Of a stretch of 10,214 nucleotides of DNA, positions 1 through 6,433 are shown piece by piece. The notes below the pieces were generated by a model. It was not told where the DNA came from. It searched no databases and was given only the letters and a program-made list of their open reading frames with translations. Numbering within the stretch: the stretch's first letter is position 1; each line of letters starts with the position of its first letter. The position numbers and the translations under genes were made by a program. Origin of the DNA: an uncultured Clostridia bacterium (GTDB lineage: Bacteria > Bacillota > Clostridia > Oscillospirales > Oscillospiraceae); assembly GCA_937858235.1 (NCBI GenBank), contig CALLZZ010000447.1, positions 1 through 10,214 on the forward strand, read 5' to 3'.

Positions 1-743
1 AACCCGTCGAAAAAACCGTCATTGACCGCTGTGTGCGGCTGGTGTACCGGGAGCTCGCGCTGGGGCTGGACACGGCGAAAACGCCGCTGTTGCAGGATTT
101 GTACGAGGAACTTCTTAAACAGCCTGAGCCGGAGGCCCGCCGGATCGCAACGGCGCTGGAGCTCTACTGCACCGGCAGCTTGAACCTGTTTAATCATCCC
201 ACGAATGTCAACCTCAATTCCCGCGTGGTGTGCATCGTCTTGAAAGGGCTGGGCGAAAACCTCCGCAAAATCGCCATGCACGTCACAAACGAGTTTGTCA
301 CGTCGGCGGTCAACGCCAATTTCCAAAACGGCGTGGCGACGTGGTGCTATTTTGACGAGTTCCACATCCTCTTGCGCGATCCCCTCACGGCCAGCTATTT
401 CGTCTCGGTCTGGAAAATGCTGCGTAAAAAAGGCTGCGTCCCCAGCGCCTTGACGCAAAACGTCAAGGATTTGCTGGCCAGCCGGGAGATCGAGAACATT
501 CTGGACAACACGGACTTTATGATTCTGCTTTCCCAGGCGCAAAGTGACCGGGCCATTCTCGCAAAACAGCTTGGGATCAGCGAACACCAGCTTTCCTACA
601 TCACCCATTCCAATTCCGGCGAGGGATTGCTTTTCTATGGCAACGTGACAATTCCCTTTGTGGATCGGTTCCCCCGAGGGGAGATTTACGATCTGCTGAC
701 CACCCGCCCGGAGGACATGGCCCATGAGCGAACAGACGAATAG
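1..743 (+). CDS. virB4: VirB4/TraE-type conjugation ATPase, C-terminal part (5' end outside window)
   Basis: This is the C-terminal part of the type IV secretion ATPase that powers assembly of the mating channel at the cytoplasmic face of the membrane. The frame is open from the first complete codon (base 3, reading PVEKTVIDRC), so the start and the Walker A motif lie upstream; the GTG at 33 is an internal Val. Visible family marks are a Walker B segment with acidic residues (WCYFDEFHILL, nt 342-374), the preceding stretch typical of VirB4 (NLFNHPTNVNL), and the C-terminal block SQAQSDRAILAKQLGIS followed by GEGLLFYGN. The stop is TAG at 741-743, and the gene overlaps the next by 20 bp, which implies coupled translation. 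The family call is firm; the exact subfamily (Tn1549 or CTn-like) is inferred from the neighbours. Confidence 0.93.
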   Translation, partial: PVEKTVIDRCVRLVYRELALGLDTAKTPLLQDLYEELLKQPEPEARRIATALELYCTGSLNLFNHPTNVNLNSRVVCIVLKGLGENLRKIAMHVTNEFVTSAVNANFQNGVATWCYFDEFHILLRDPLTASYFVSVWKMLRKKGCVPSALTQNVKDLLASREIENILDNTDFMILLSQAQSDRAILAKQLGISEHQLSYITHSNSGEGLLFYGNVTIPFVDRFPRGEIYDLLTTRPEDMAHERTDE

Positions 744-2403
744 GGCCGGGGGCGGCGAGAGCACTTCGGGACAAAGTGTCCCGAAGTCCAAGTTCCGACA
801 GGAGAGCGAACAGGCCAAAATCAACAAATCCAAGCTCCGCATGGAAAAGCGGGGCGAAAAGCTGGACGCCGCCCGGGAGCGGCTGGCAAAGCAAAAGCCG
901 CTGAAAAAGCCCGGCCCCATCAAGCGCGTGGGCCGGGCCGCCGGGCGTGGTGTGCATGGCTTTGTCCACGGAAAAATCTACGAGGCAGAGCATGAAAACG
1001 TGGGTGTGGAGGGCGCTCACCGCGCCGAGCTCGCCGGGGAGTTCGTCCTGCGGCATGGGACGCGTTTTGTAAAAAAGCGCATCCGTACCGCCCCGGCCCG
1101 CGCTGTCCGCAAGGCCGAAGCGAAAAGCATCCGGGCAACGGCAGACTATCATTTCCGTATGGCGGCCCAAAAGCATCCCGAGCTCCACAAAAACGCCGTT
1201 TCCCGGTTTTGGCAAAAGCGACGCCTGAAAAAGCAATACCAAAAGCAGGTGCGGGAGGCCGCCAAGCAGGGCGCGAAAGTGACTGAAAAGGCGGCGGTCA
1301 CGGTGGAGAAAGTGGCCCGCGCTGCCGCAGGCTTTGTCAAGCGGCATCCCGTGGGAACGCTCATCGCGCTCGCCTGTGTGCTGCTCCTTTTTGTGATGCA
1401 GTCCTGTATGTCCTCGATGCTTTCCCTCGGCAACGGCCTTGTGGTGGCCGTGGGCGCGTCCACTTATGTATCCGAGGACGCAGATATGCTGGGGGCCGAA
1501 GCCGCCTACGCCGGGATGGAGGCCGAGCTCCAAGACTATCTGGACAGCTACGAGCTTACCCACGATTACGACGAGTACCATTATGACCTTGATGAAATCC
1601 AGCACGATCCCTATGTGCTCATTTCCATGATCTCGGCGCTCCATGAGGGCGCGTGGACGCTGGACGAGGTACGGGGTACGCTTCAAACGCTCTTTGACCG
1701 CCAGTACATTCTCACCGAGGATGTGGTGACGGAGCGGCGCTATTACATCGAGACGGACACATGGACGGAAACCGACCCCGTCACCGGCGAGACTACGACC
1801 CACAGCGAGAGCTATCGCGTGTACTACGATTACTATATCTGCACCGTTACGCTGGAAAACTTCAATTTATCCCATGTCCCGATCTACATCATGGGCGAGG
1901 AACAGCTTTCCCGGTATGCCTTGTATATGGCGACGCTGGGCAACCGCCCCGATCTGTTCCCGCAGTCGGCGTATATAGGCAAGTACATCACAAACGGCCC
2001 CACCCTGCACGACGTTCCCGAGGCATATCTGGCCGATGAAACCTTTGCCGCTATTCTCACCGAGGCCGAGCGGTACATTGGCTATCCCTACGTTTGGGGC
2101 GGCTACAATCCCAGCACATCCTTTGACTGCTCCGGCTATGTCTCATGGGTCATCAATCATTCCGGCTGGGATGTTGGGCGGCTGGGGGCGCAGGGGCTTT
2201 ACAACATCTGTACCCGCACGGCCTCGCCCCGGCCCGGCGATCTCGTTTTCTTTGTGGGCACCTACGACACGCCGGGCGTGAGTCATGTGGGCATCTACGT
2301 CAGGGACGGATGGATGCTCCATTGTGGCGATCCCATCGGTTACGCAAATCTCGATACAAGCTATTGGCAATCTCATCTATACGCCTACGGGCGTTTACCG
2401 TAA
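724..2403 (+). CDS. Membrane-anchored NlpC/P60 cell-wall hydrolase of conjugative element (CD1108-like)
   Basis: A 559-residue protein likely to open peptidoglycan locally for the mating channel. Residues 1-205 are strongly basic, Lys/Arg/Ala-rich and probably cytoplasmic. One membrane segment follows at about 209-231 (VGTLIALACVLLLFVMQS). Residues about 240-430 form an extracellular region rich in Tyr, Asp and Glu. Residues about 440-559 form an NlpC/P60 domain with catalytic Cys469 (FDCSGY), His521 (SHVGIY) and a third polar residue at His533 (LHCGDP), so the site looks intact. Proteins of this design, called CD1108-type, are standard in Clostridia ICEs next to VirB4. The ATG start at 724 overlaps virB4 by 20 bp, with GGAGG at 711-715 upstream. 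Codons 14-22 are encoded by a copy of the 25-bp palindrome found elsewhere in the window, giving TSGQSVPKS in the basic tail. Confidence 0.9.
   Translation: MSEQTNRAGGGESTSGQSVPKSKFRQESEQAKINKSKLRMEKRGEKLDAARERLAKQKPLKKPGPIKRVGRAAGRGVHGFVHGKIYEAEHENVGVEGAHRAELAGEFVLRHGTRFVKKRIRTAPARAVRKAEAKSIRATADYHFRMAAQKHPELHKNAVSRFWQKRRLKKQYQKQVREAAKQGAKVTEKAAVTVEKVARAAAGFVKRHPVGTLIALACVLLLFVMQSCMSSMLSLGNGLVVAVGASTYVSEDADMLGAEAAYAGMEAELQDYLDSYELTHDYDEYHYDLDEIQHDPYVLISMISALHEGAWTLDEVRGTLQTLFDRQYILTEDVVTERRYYIETDTWTETDPVTGETTTHSESYRVYYDYYICTVTLENFNLSHVPIYIMGEEQLSRYALYMATLGNRPDLFPQSAYIGKYITNGPTLHDVPEAYLADETFAAILTEAERYIGYPYVWGGYNPSTSFDCSGYVSWVINHSGWDVGRLGAQGLYNICTRTASPRPGDLVFFVGTYDTPGVSHVGIYVRDGWMLHCGDPIGYANLDTSYWQSHLYAYGRLP
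763..787 (+). repeat. Dispersed 25-bp palindrome, copy A (in-frame inside the NlpC/P60 gene)
   Basis: Perfect 10-bp arms, ACTTCGGGAC and GTCCCGAAGT, around the loop AAAGT. It lies entirely inside the hydrolase gene and is read in frame as TSGQSVPKS. Similarity to copy B extends outward to 754-789: the left flank GGCGAGRGC and the right flank CC are shared, giving a 36-bp (12-codon) match with only four variable positions at most. Confidence 0.9.
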
Positions 2404-2418
2404 AGGAGGACTTAATAT

Positions 2419-2673
2419 ATGGCGACAAGCAAAAGCGCAAAAATAGAGGCCGAGATCGGAAAGGTGAAAGCCAAAATTTCCGAACAGCAGGCCAAGCTGA
2501 AGGAGTTGGAACAGCGCCGGACGGAGGCCGAAAACGGCGAGATCGTGGAAATCGTCCGGGGCATGAGCATTTCGCTTGCCGAGCTCCCCCTGCTTTTGCA
2601 GCGGCTCCGGGGCGAGGGCACTTCGGGACAAAACGTCCCGAAGTCCGCGCCTATTGAAAAAGAGGAGGATTGA
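2419..2673 (+). CDS. DUF4315 family small coiled-coil protein
   Basis: An 84-residue charged protein. Residues about 5-40 have the heptad look of a coiled coil (IEAEIGKVKAKISEQQAKLK, then ELEQRRTEAEN), followed by the conserved block EIVEIVRGMSISLAELPLLL. This matches my memory of DUF4315, a family found almost only in Clostridia conjugative elements between the NlpC/P60 protein and the DUF4366 protein, exactly as here. The molecular role is unknown; a cytoplasmic accessory of the mating apparatus is inferred from position. A clear ribosome binding site (AAAGGAGGA, 2402-2410) sets the ATG start, 15 bp after the previous stop. The C-terminal tail includes palindrome copy B, translated as TSGQNVPKS, so the tail beyond about residue 66 is probably acquired and not part of the core domain. 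Confidence 0.85.
   Translation: MATSKSAKIEAEIGKVKAKISEQQAKLKELEQRRTEAENGEIVEIVRGMSISLAELPLLLQRLRGEGTSGQNVPKSAPIEKEED
2620..2644 (+). repeat. Dispersed 25-bp palindrome, copy B (in-frame inside the DUF4315 gene)
   Basis: Perfect 10-bp arms ACTTCGGGAC and GTCCCGAAGT around the loop AAAAC. It is located 29 bp before the DUF4315 stop codon and read in the same frame as copy A, giving TSGQNVPKS. Confidence 0.9.
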
Positions 2674-2675
2674 AC

Positions 2676-3245
2676 ATGAAACGCTTTAAGATGCTGACAG
2701 CGGCGCTCTGCGCCGTTGTTCTTTTATGCGGATTTTCCGTCACGGCCTACGCCGGGGGCGGCGAGGATTATGGCGATCCCACCATGCCCGCCGCGACGGA
2801 AACGCCCGCGCCCGAGCCGGAGGATAAGCCGTTCACCCCCTCCGGCACCGGGACGGTAGTGGACAGCGCCACCGACGAGGATGGCAAAGAGTTTTACACC
2901 ATCATCACCCCTGCGGAAAATGTCTTTTACCTCATCATTGACCGCCAGCGCGGGACGGAAAACGTATATTTCCTCAACGCCGTGACCGAGGCCGATCTGC
3001 TGGCCCTCGCGGAAATGCCCGAGGAAACCCTTACCCCTGCCCCCGAGCCGGAGCCTGATCCCGACCCCGCGTCCACGCCGGGGCCGACCCCGGAGCCGGA
3101 AACGAAAAGCAACGCAGGGGCACTCCTGCTTGTGGCGGCGGTGGTTCTGATCGGCGGCGGGGCCGCGTGGTACTTCAAAATCTATCGTCCCAAACAGCAG
3201 CGGGCCGCCGAACCCGAGGAGGACACCGAGGAGCCGGAGGAATGA
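2676..3245 (+). CDS. DUF4366 family secreted, membrane-anchored protein (CD1107-like)
   Basis: A 189-residue surface protein of unknown molecular role, typical of Clostridia ICE transfer regions. It has a signal peptide at residues 1-28 (basic MKRFK, a hydrophobic core, then TAYA before GGG), and an extracellular domain with the conserved run EFYTIITPAENVFYLIIDR then ENVYFLNAVTEADLL. A Pro/Glu/Asp repeat-like linker (PEPEPDPDP, TPGPTPEPE) follows, then one C-terminal membrane helix (GALLLVAAVVLIGGGAAWYF), a basic stop-transfer stretch and an acidic tail. ATG 2676 is preferred over an upstream in-frame TTG at 2670 because AGAGGAGG (2661-2668) is correctly spaced from it. It starts 2 bp after DUF4315 ends, and its stop overlaps the next start (ATGA), so translation is likely coupled. 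Confidence 0.87.
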   Translation: MKRFKMLTAALCAVVLLCGFSVTAYAGGGEDYGDPTMPAATETPAPEPEDKPFTPSGTGTVVDSATDEDGKEFYTIITPAENVFYLIIDRQRGTENVYFLNAVTEADLLALAEMPEETLTPAPEPEPDPDPASTPGPTPEPETKSNAGALLLVAAVVLIGGGAAWYFKIYRPKQQRAAEPEEDTEEPEE

Positions 3246-3610
3246 GCCGGGAACTGACCCGCGAGGAAAAGGCGGCGATCCGCAGGCTGGTGACGGGCCT
3301 ATGCGCCTACTATGACCGGGAATACGGCTGTTTGCCGCTGGATTGCGAGTGCTATATGCTGGGCAAGTGCTGGACAGGGGCCTATTGCCGTTACTTCCGG
3401 GAGGCCGTTTTACCTACCAATCCCGCGCTGGAGGCGGCGTTGACCATCGAAGGCCCGGCCCCGGAAATGCGTCCCTGCCCCGTCTGCGGCGGGCCTGTCC
3501 TCCCGGATGGCAGGACGCGCTATTGCTCGGCGGCCTGCGCCGGGGCCGCCCTGCGGGAGCAAAAGAGGGACTATATGCGGAAAAAGCGGGGCCGGACGGT
3601 GGAAAATTAG
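3242..3610 (+). CDS. Cysteine-rich VLP-domain protein with C-terminal zinc ribbon
   Basis: A 122-residue protein. The N-terminal half carries the Cys pattern of the Cys_rich_VLP family: C21, C30, C35, C37, C43 and C49, followed by the eponymous Val-Leu-Pro at 56-58 (YFREAVLPTN). The C-terminal half holds a second metal-site candidate, C79-P-V-C82 and C95-S-A-A-C99, followed by a basic tail (RDYMRKKRGR). Metal binding, and perhaps nucleic-acid contact, is inferred; no function is established that I know of. The family is common in ICEs of gut Clostridia. The start is taken as the ATG overlapping the DUF4366 stop (ATGA); an earlier in-frame GTG would bury the gene in DUF4366. The acidic 3' end of DUF4366 (GGAGGA, 3236-3241) doubles as its ribosome binding site. 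Confidence 0.85.
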   Translation: MSRELTREEKAAIRRLVTGLCAYYDREYGCLPLDCECYMLGKCWTGAYCRYFREAVLPTNPALEAALTIEGPAPEMRPCPVCGGPVLPDGRTRYCSAACAGAALREQKRDYMRKKRGRTVEN

Positions 3611-3653
3611 GCCCCTCAAAACCCGCTTGTATCAAGGCTTTTCGGGAGCCTTA

Positions 3654-3693
3654 ACCGGGCGGGGCGTATGATTTTACGTCCCGCCCCGGTTTT
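3654..3693 (+). terminator. Intrinsic terminator after the transfer gene block
   Basis: A GC-rich near-perfect stem: ACCGGGCGGGGCGTA (3654-3668) pairs with TACGTCCCGCCCCGGT (3675-3690) with one bulge, followed by a short T run (3690-3693). A smaller perfect hairpin, AAGGCT/AGCCTT (3634-3639 and 3647-3652), lies just upstream. It separates the VirB4-to-VLP block from the mobilization genes. The T run is short, so some read-through is likely. Confidence 0.6.
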
Positions 3694-3732
3694 ACCCCGA
3701 TACTTTCCACATTTTTGAGAGGAGCGTTCTTT

Positions 3733-3912
3733 ATGTCTGGAAAGTACAACCCCCTGCAAAGCGCGGAACTGTCCGGGGAGCAGAATTACAACATGATCGA
3801 CGGTATTCTGAATAACGCGCCGCCCCCTCTGCCCCCGCTCCCGGAGAAACCGCTGGACAAGGTGAAAGAGCACCCGCCCAAAAAGCGCAGCCGGGAGCAC
3901 GAGGAGCGGTGA
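3733..3912 (+). CDS. Small hypothetical protein upstream of MobC
   Basis: A 59-residue hydrophilic protein that I cannot assign to a named domain. The N-terminal part (MSGKYNPLQSAELSGEQNYN then MIDGILNN) looks conserved and helical. The middle is a proline run (APPPLPPLPEKP), and the C-terminal tail is basic (PPKKRSREHEER), compatible with a small DNA- or protein-binding partner. It has no membrane segment. ATG 3733 is chosen because GAGAGGAG (3716-3723) lies about 9 bp upstream; an in-frame TTG at 3715 lacks such a site. The stop overlaps the GTG start of mobC by 4 bp, so it is probably translationally coupled to MobC and may be an accessory of the relaxosome. That role is inferred from context only. 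Confidence 0.7.
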   Translation: MSGKYNPLQSAELSGEQNYNMIDGILNNAPPPLPPLPEKPLDKVKEHPPKKRSREHEER

Positions 3913-4253
3913 CGAAAAAACGCCGCCGCGAGATCCATCTGCACGTTATGGTCACGCCGGAGGAGCTTGAACAAATACATGAGCGCATGGCCGAGGCGGG
4001 TATCCGCAATATGGGGGCCTATATGCGGAAAATGGCCCTCAATGGCCTTGTGCTCCATGTTGATCTTACCCCCGTCCGGGAGCTCGTTTCCCTGCAACGG
4101 CGCTGTTCCAATAATCTCAATCAAGTGGCGATCCACGCCAATACCTACGGCGTGTACCCATCCGAGATCAAAGCCCTGCAAAAAGACTATGCCGACTTGT
4201 GGGGGCCGTTGTCCGATCTGCTGAAAAAGCTCTCGGCGGTGGTGGAGCTATGA
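3909..4253 (+). CDS. mobC: MobC-family relaxosome accessory protein
   Basis: A 114-residue DNA-binding accessory protein that would help load or open the origin of transfer for the relaxase. The N-terminal part is basic with a ribbon-helix-helix look (KKRRREIHLHVMVTPEELEQ, then RNMGAYMRKMALNG). The C-terminal part has the MobC hallmark RRCSNNLNQVAIHANTYGVY, followed by a helix that ends in LLKKLSAVVEL. Length is normal for the family. The start is GTG, overlapping the upstream stop; GAGGAG at 3901-3906 serves as a close ribosome binding site. A hairpin terminator follows within 10 bp of the stop. It is intact, in contrast to its partner relaxase downstream. Confidence 0.9.
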   Translation: MTKKRRREIHLHVMVTPEELEQIHERMAEAGIRNMGAYMRKMALNGLVLHVDLTPVRELVSLQRRCSNNLNQVAIHANTYGVYPSEIKALQKDYADLWGPLSDLLKKLSAVVEL

Positions 4254-4259
4254 GGACAT

Positions 4260-4288
4260 GGGGGCGGCTTGTGCCACCCCCGGTTTTT
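4260..4288 (+). terminator. Intrinsic terminator after mobC
   Basis: Stem GGGGGCGGC (4260-4268) against GCCACCCCC (4273-4281) with one C/A mismatch and the loop TTGT, then GG and five T (4284-4288). It closes the mobC transcript just before palindrome copy C and a fresh promoter. Confidence 0.7.
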
Positions 4289-4291
4289 ACG

Positions 4292-4316
4292 ACTTCGGGA
4301 CGTTTTGTCCCGAGGT
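4292..4316 (-). repeat. Dispersed 25-bp palindrome, copy C (between mobC and CD1845-like gene)
   Basis: Arms ACTTCGGGAC and GTCCCGAGGT (one mismatch in the right arm) around the loop GTTTT. The loop is the reverse complement of that in copy B, so this copy is in the opposite orientation. It sits directly after the mobC terminator. Confidence 0.85.
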
Positions 4317-4336
4317 GGTGAAAGTCGGAGACATCC

Positions 4337-4365
4337 TTGTTGTCCTATTTTTTCGGAGTTATAAT
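4337..4365 (+). promoter_or_regulatory. Sigma-A-type promoter for the CD1845-like gene and relaxase
   Basis: -35 TTGTTG (4337-4342), a 17-bp spacer and a consensus -10 TATAAT (4360-4365), about 45 bp upstream of the ATG at 4411. It lies downstream of a terminator, so the membrane protein and relaxase would be transcribed independently of mobC. Confidence 0.6.
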
Positions 4366-4410
4366 TGACATATACAGGTAAATATACGGACTTTTGAAGG
4401 AGATATCATC

Positions 4411-4701
4411 ATGCGGATTATATTAAAAATCCTTGCCGCCCCTTTTGTGGTGGTGCTCACGGTACTGGCGGCGATCATCACATTTCTGTTTTGCGTCGGC
4501 GGGGCCCTATGCTATGTAGCGTGTGTCGGCGTGACCCTGTTGGCCATCGTCGCTTTTATCGCAGGGCAGACAACCGGGGGCATCGCCTGTCTTGTTATCG
4601 CGTTCCTGATCTCTCCCTTTGGGCTCCCGGCCATCGCGGAGTGGTTGGTCGGGAAAATGCACAGTCTGAACTTTGCCCTGCGGGACTTCATCACCGGCTG
4701 A
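4411..4701 (+). CDS. Small polytopic membrane protein, CD1845-like
   Basis: A 96-residue, very hydrophobic protein with about three membrane segments: ILAAPFVVVLTVLAAIITFL, then FCVGGALCYVACVGVTLLAI, then GGIACLVIAFLISPFGLPAI. It ends in the conserved tail AEWLVGKMHSLNFALRDFI. The pattern, especially the AGQTTGGIA and LISPFGLPAIAEWL stretches, matches what I remember of the CD1845 family, found beside relaxase genes in Clostridia ICEs. The function is unknown; a link between relaxosome and membrane or coupling protein is a guess from location. The start is clear: ATG with GAAGGAGAT (4396-4404) and a promoter upstream. Palindrome copy D begins 2 bp after its stop codon. Confidence 0.82.
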   Translation: MRIILKILAAPFVVVLTVLAAIITFLFCVGGALCYVACVGVTLLAIVAFIAGQTTGGIACLVIAFLISPFGLPAIAEWLVGKMHSLNFALRDFITG

Positions 4702-4702
4702 A

Positions 4703-4727
4703 ACCTCGGGACAATTTGTCTCAAAGC
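4703..4727. repeat. Dispersed palindrome, copy D (degenerate)
   Basis: The left arm ACCTCGGGAC has one change; the loop is AATTT; the right arm GTCTCAAAGC has three changes from GTCCCGAAGT. It sits right after the CD1845-like stop, and is recognisable mainly because of position and arm spacing. The orientation cannot be told from the loop. Confidence 0.6.
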
Positions 4728-4734
4728 GATCCGG

Positions 4735-4764
4735 GCGGCGGCTGAACATGGCCGCCGCTCTTTT
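4735..4764 (+). terminator. Hairpin with T run between the CD1845-like gene and relaxase
   Basis: Perfect 8-bp stem GCGGCGGC (4735-4742) and GCCGCCGC (4751-4758) with the loop TGAACATG, then TCTTTT. It could terminate or attenuate transcription entering the relaxase gene, whose ribosome binding site begins only 7 bp later. Confidence 0.55.
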
Positions 4765-4784
4765 CACAGGAAGGAGGATTGCCC

Positions 4785-6191
4785 ACGGCGACAACATACA
4801 TCAGGCCCTATAAAAAGGCAGCGGACAAGAGCGCCATTCAGACGATGGAAGAACGGTTTGCCTATGGGCTCAACCCGGAAAAGCTGGGGGCCGTGTCCTC
4901 GTACCTTTGCGATCCCGCAACGGCTCACGCCGAGTTTCTGCTCACAAAAAGCCAGTATCAGGCCGAGACAGGCCGGGCCGTGGAGCGCGGCGCTCTGTTC
5001 TTCTAAATCCGCCAGGCGTTCCCCCAAGGCGAGGTCATGCCCGAGGAGGCCAATAAAATTGGCTATGAAACCGCCCTACGCTGGACAAAGGGAAAGTATC
5101 CGTTTTTCGTTTGTACCCACATCGACAAGGGTCACATTCACAATCACATTTATTACAACGCCACGGCCTTTGACTGCTCCCGAAAGTTCCATAACTTTAT
5201 CGGCTCCACCTTTGCCCTGCGGCGGCTTTCTGACCGGGTGTGTATCGAGCACGATCTTTCCTATATTCAAAATCCGACGCAGCACAGCAAGGGGCGGTTT
5301 TTGCATTATGGTCAATGGATCGGGGAAAGGCCCCCATCCTATAAACAGCGTTTGCGCCTTGCCATAGCCGATGCGCTCAAAAAAGGCCCCGCCGATTTTG
5401 ACGCTTTCCTCCGGCTCATGGAGGAGGCCGGATATGAGGCCAAGCATGGGCGCGGCGGGGTAATCTCTTTCCTTGTGCCGGGGCAGGAACACGCGACCCG
5501 GCTCCGGGCGTCCACGCTGGGCGAGGGCTTTGACCCCGAGGACATACGGGCCGTGATCGCCGGCAAGCGTCCCGCGCCGGAGATCCGCGACGAGGCCCCG
5601 GCCCCGCCCCGGCGCGTCAACCTCATCATCGACATTCAGGAGCGGATGCGCTCCGGCAAGGGCCCGGCCTATGAGCGGTGGGCAAAAATCTACAACCTCA
5701 AACAGATGGCCGCCGCCCTGCAATTCTTACAGGAACATAAGCTGACCGAATACGATCAGCTTGCAGCCCGGACGGACGCGACGGTTGACCGCTTTCACAA
5801 GCTCACCGGGGAACTCCAATCCACCGAGGCGGCGCTCTCCAAAACTGCCGGGCTCATGGGCGCGACGGTAGACTATGCCAAGACCCGCCCCGTGTTCGAC
5901 GGTTACAAGGCGGCCCGGTACAGCAAGAAATATCTGGCCGAGCATGAGGCCGAGCTTGCCACCTACCGGGCGGCGCGGGCCACGATGAACGACATCCTCA
6001 ATGGGGCCAAGCTCCCTAAAATGGACGATCTCAAAAAATCGCGCCGGGAACTGGCTGACAAGAAAAAGGCGCTTTACCCCGAGTACCGGGCGGCCCAGCG
6101 GGATATGCGCGAGGCCGTGGCGGTAAAAGCGAATATTGATCATCTGCTCGGCCTGACGGACGGGCGGGAAAATAAGGAACAGGAGCGATAG
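4785..6191 (+). pseudogene. Relaxase (VirD2/MobA-type, MOBP-like) with premature TAA and altered start codon
   Basis: The relaxase would nick oriT and pilot the strand. One frame runs 469 codons but is broken by TAA at 5004-5006 (codon 74: ALFF-stop-IRQAF). I recall Gln before IRQ in relatives, so CAA to TAA by one transition is likely. Codons 2-73 include the motif I Tyr candidate, Tyr40 (SSYLCDP); the metal-binding motif HIDKGHIHNH (5118-5147) lies after the stop. The expected ATG before ATTYIRP is ACG at 4785, ideally 7 bp from AAGGAGG (4771-4777). The only near alternative, TTG 4779, is 1 bp from it. Re-initiation at ATG 5037 would give 384 residues without motif I. The C-terminal half is a long helical tail. 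Rare suppression or a sequencing error could rescue it; otherwise it is inactive. Confidence 0.85.
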
Positions 6192-6212
6192 CGACGGTGA
6201 CGCAGACAAAAG

Positions 6213-6237
6213 ACTTCGGGACAAAATGTCCCGAAGT
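6213..6237 (+). repeat. Dispersed 25-bp palindrome, copy E (after the relaxase)
   Basis: Perfect arms ACTTCGGGAC and GTCCCGAAGT with the loop AAAAT, 21 bp after the relaxase stop. It is the last copy before the AT-rich cargo, in the same orientation as copies A and B. Confidence 0.9.
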
Positions 6238-6244
6238 GCCGGGT

Positions 6245-6348
6245 TTGGGGAGGCTCCCCAACAAGCATTTTCGCGGCCCCTCGGGGCTGTGAAAATATCG
6301 AGTGTGGCCACACTCGAATTGCTTGCCGCTTAGCCAAAGCACAATTCG
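6245..6348. other. Cluster of four consecutive inverted repeats between relaxase and cargo
   Basis: Four adjoining structures fill this stretch. They are TTGGGGAG/CTCCCCAA (6245-6252, 6254-6261); a 14-bp stem ATTTTCGCGGCCCC/GGGGCTGTGAAAAT with two G-T pairs (6267-6280, 6283-6296); a perfect 20-bp palindrome with half site TCGAGTGTGG (6298-6317); and CGAATTG/CAATTCG (6315-6321, 6342-6348). None ends in a T run, so simple termination is unlikely. Candidates are an origin of transfer, protein-binding sites, or a structured RNA end. The function is unassigned. Confidence 0.5.
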
Positions 6349-6360
6349 GTGTCTTTAATA

Positions 6361-6389
6361 TTGACAATCAACTCGAACCGCTATATAAT
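6361..6389 (+). promoter_or_regulatory. Consensus sigma-A promoter of the cargo operon
   Basis: -35 TTGACA (6361-6366), exactly 17 bp, then -10 TATAAT (6384-6389). Both hexamers match the bacterial consensus fully, so the operon should be strong unless repressed. That fits control by the repressor gene it reads first. Confidence 0.9.
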
Positions 6390-6410
6390 GTGCTTAAACA
6401 ATAAGTACAC
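6390..6410 (+). promoter_or_regulatory. Probable GntR/YtrA operator
   Basis: Imperfect inverted repeat GTGCTTA (6390-6396) and TAAGTACAC (6402-6410) immediately after the -10 box. The TAAGTACAC half resembles the GTAC-containing sites of YtrA-type repressors, and the position would block transcription start. The operator role is inferred. Confidence 0.5.
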
Positions 6411-6433
6411 CATATGACGATAGGGGGTATCAT

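Noticed and set aside
601..1803. Open frame of 400 codons on the - strand
   Set aside because: Antisense to the end of virB4 and most of the NlpC/P60 gene, both with clear family motifs. It is His/Leu/Gly-rich with no recognisable domain, a common by-product of GC-rich coding DNA.
4366..4394. TTGACA as an alternative -35 box upstream of the CD1845-like gene
   Set aside because: No TATAAT-like hexamer lies 16-18 bp downstream. The TATAAT at 4360-4365 with TTGTTG at 4337 is a much better pair.
5037..6191. Independent gene starting at ATG 5037
   Set aside because: The frame is continuous with the upstream relaxase N-terminus apart from one stop codon, and the ATG has only a weak ribosome binding site, so it is the rest of one interrupted gene.
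5727..6311. Open frame of 194 codons on the - strand
   Set aside because: Shadow of the relaxase C-terminal half, with no domain-like sequence. Its start would lie in the stem-loop cluster with no convincing ribosome binding site.
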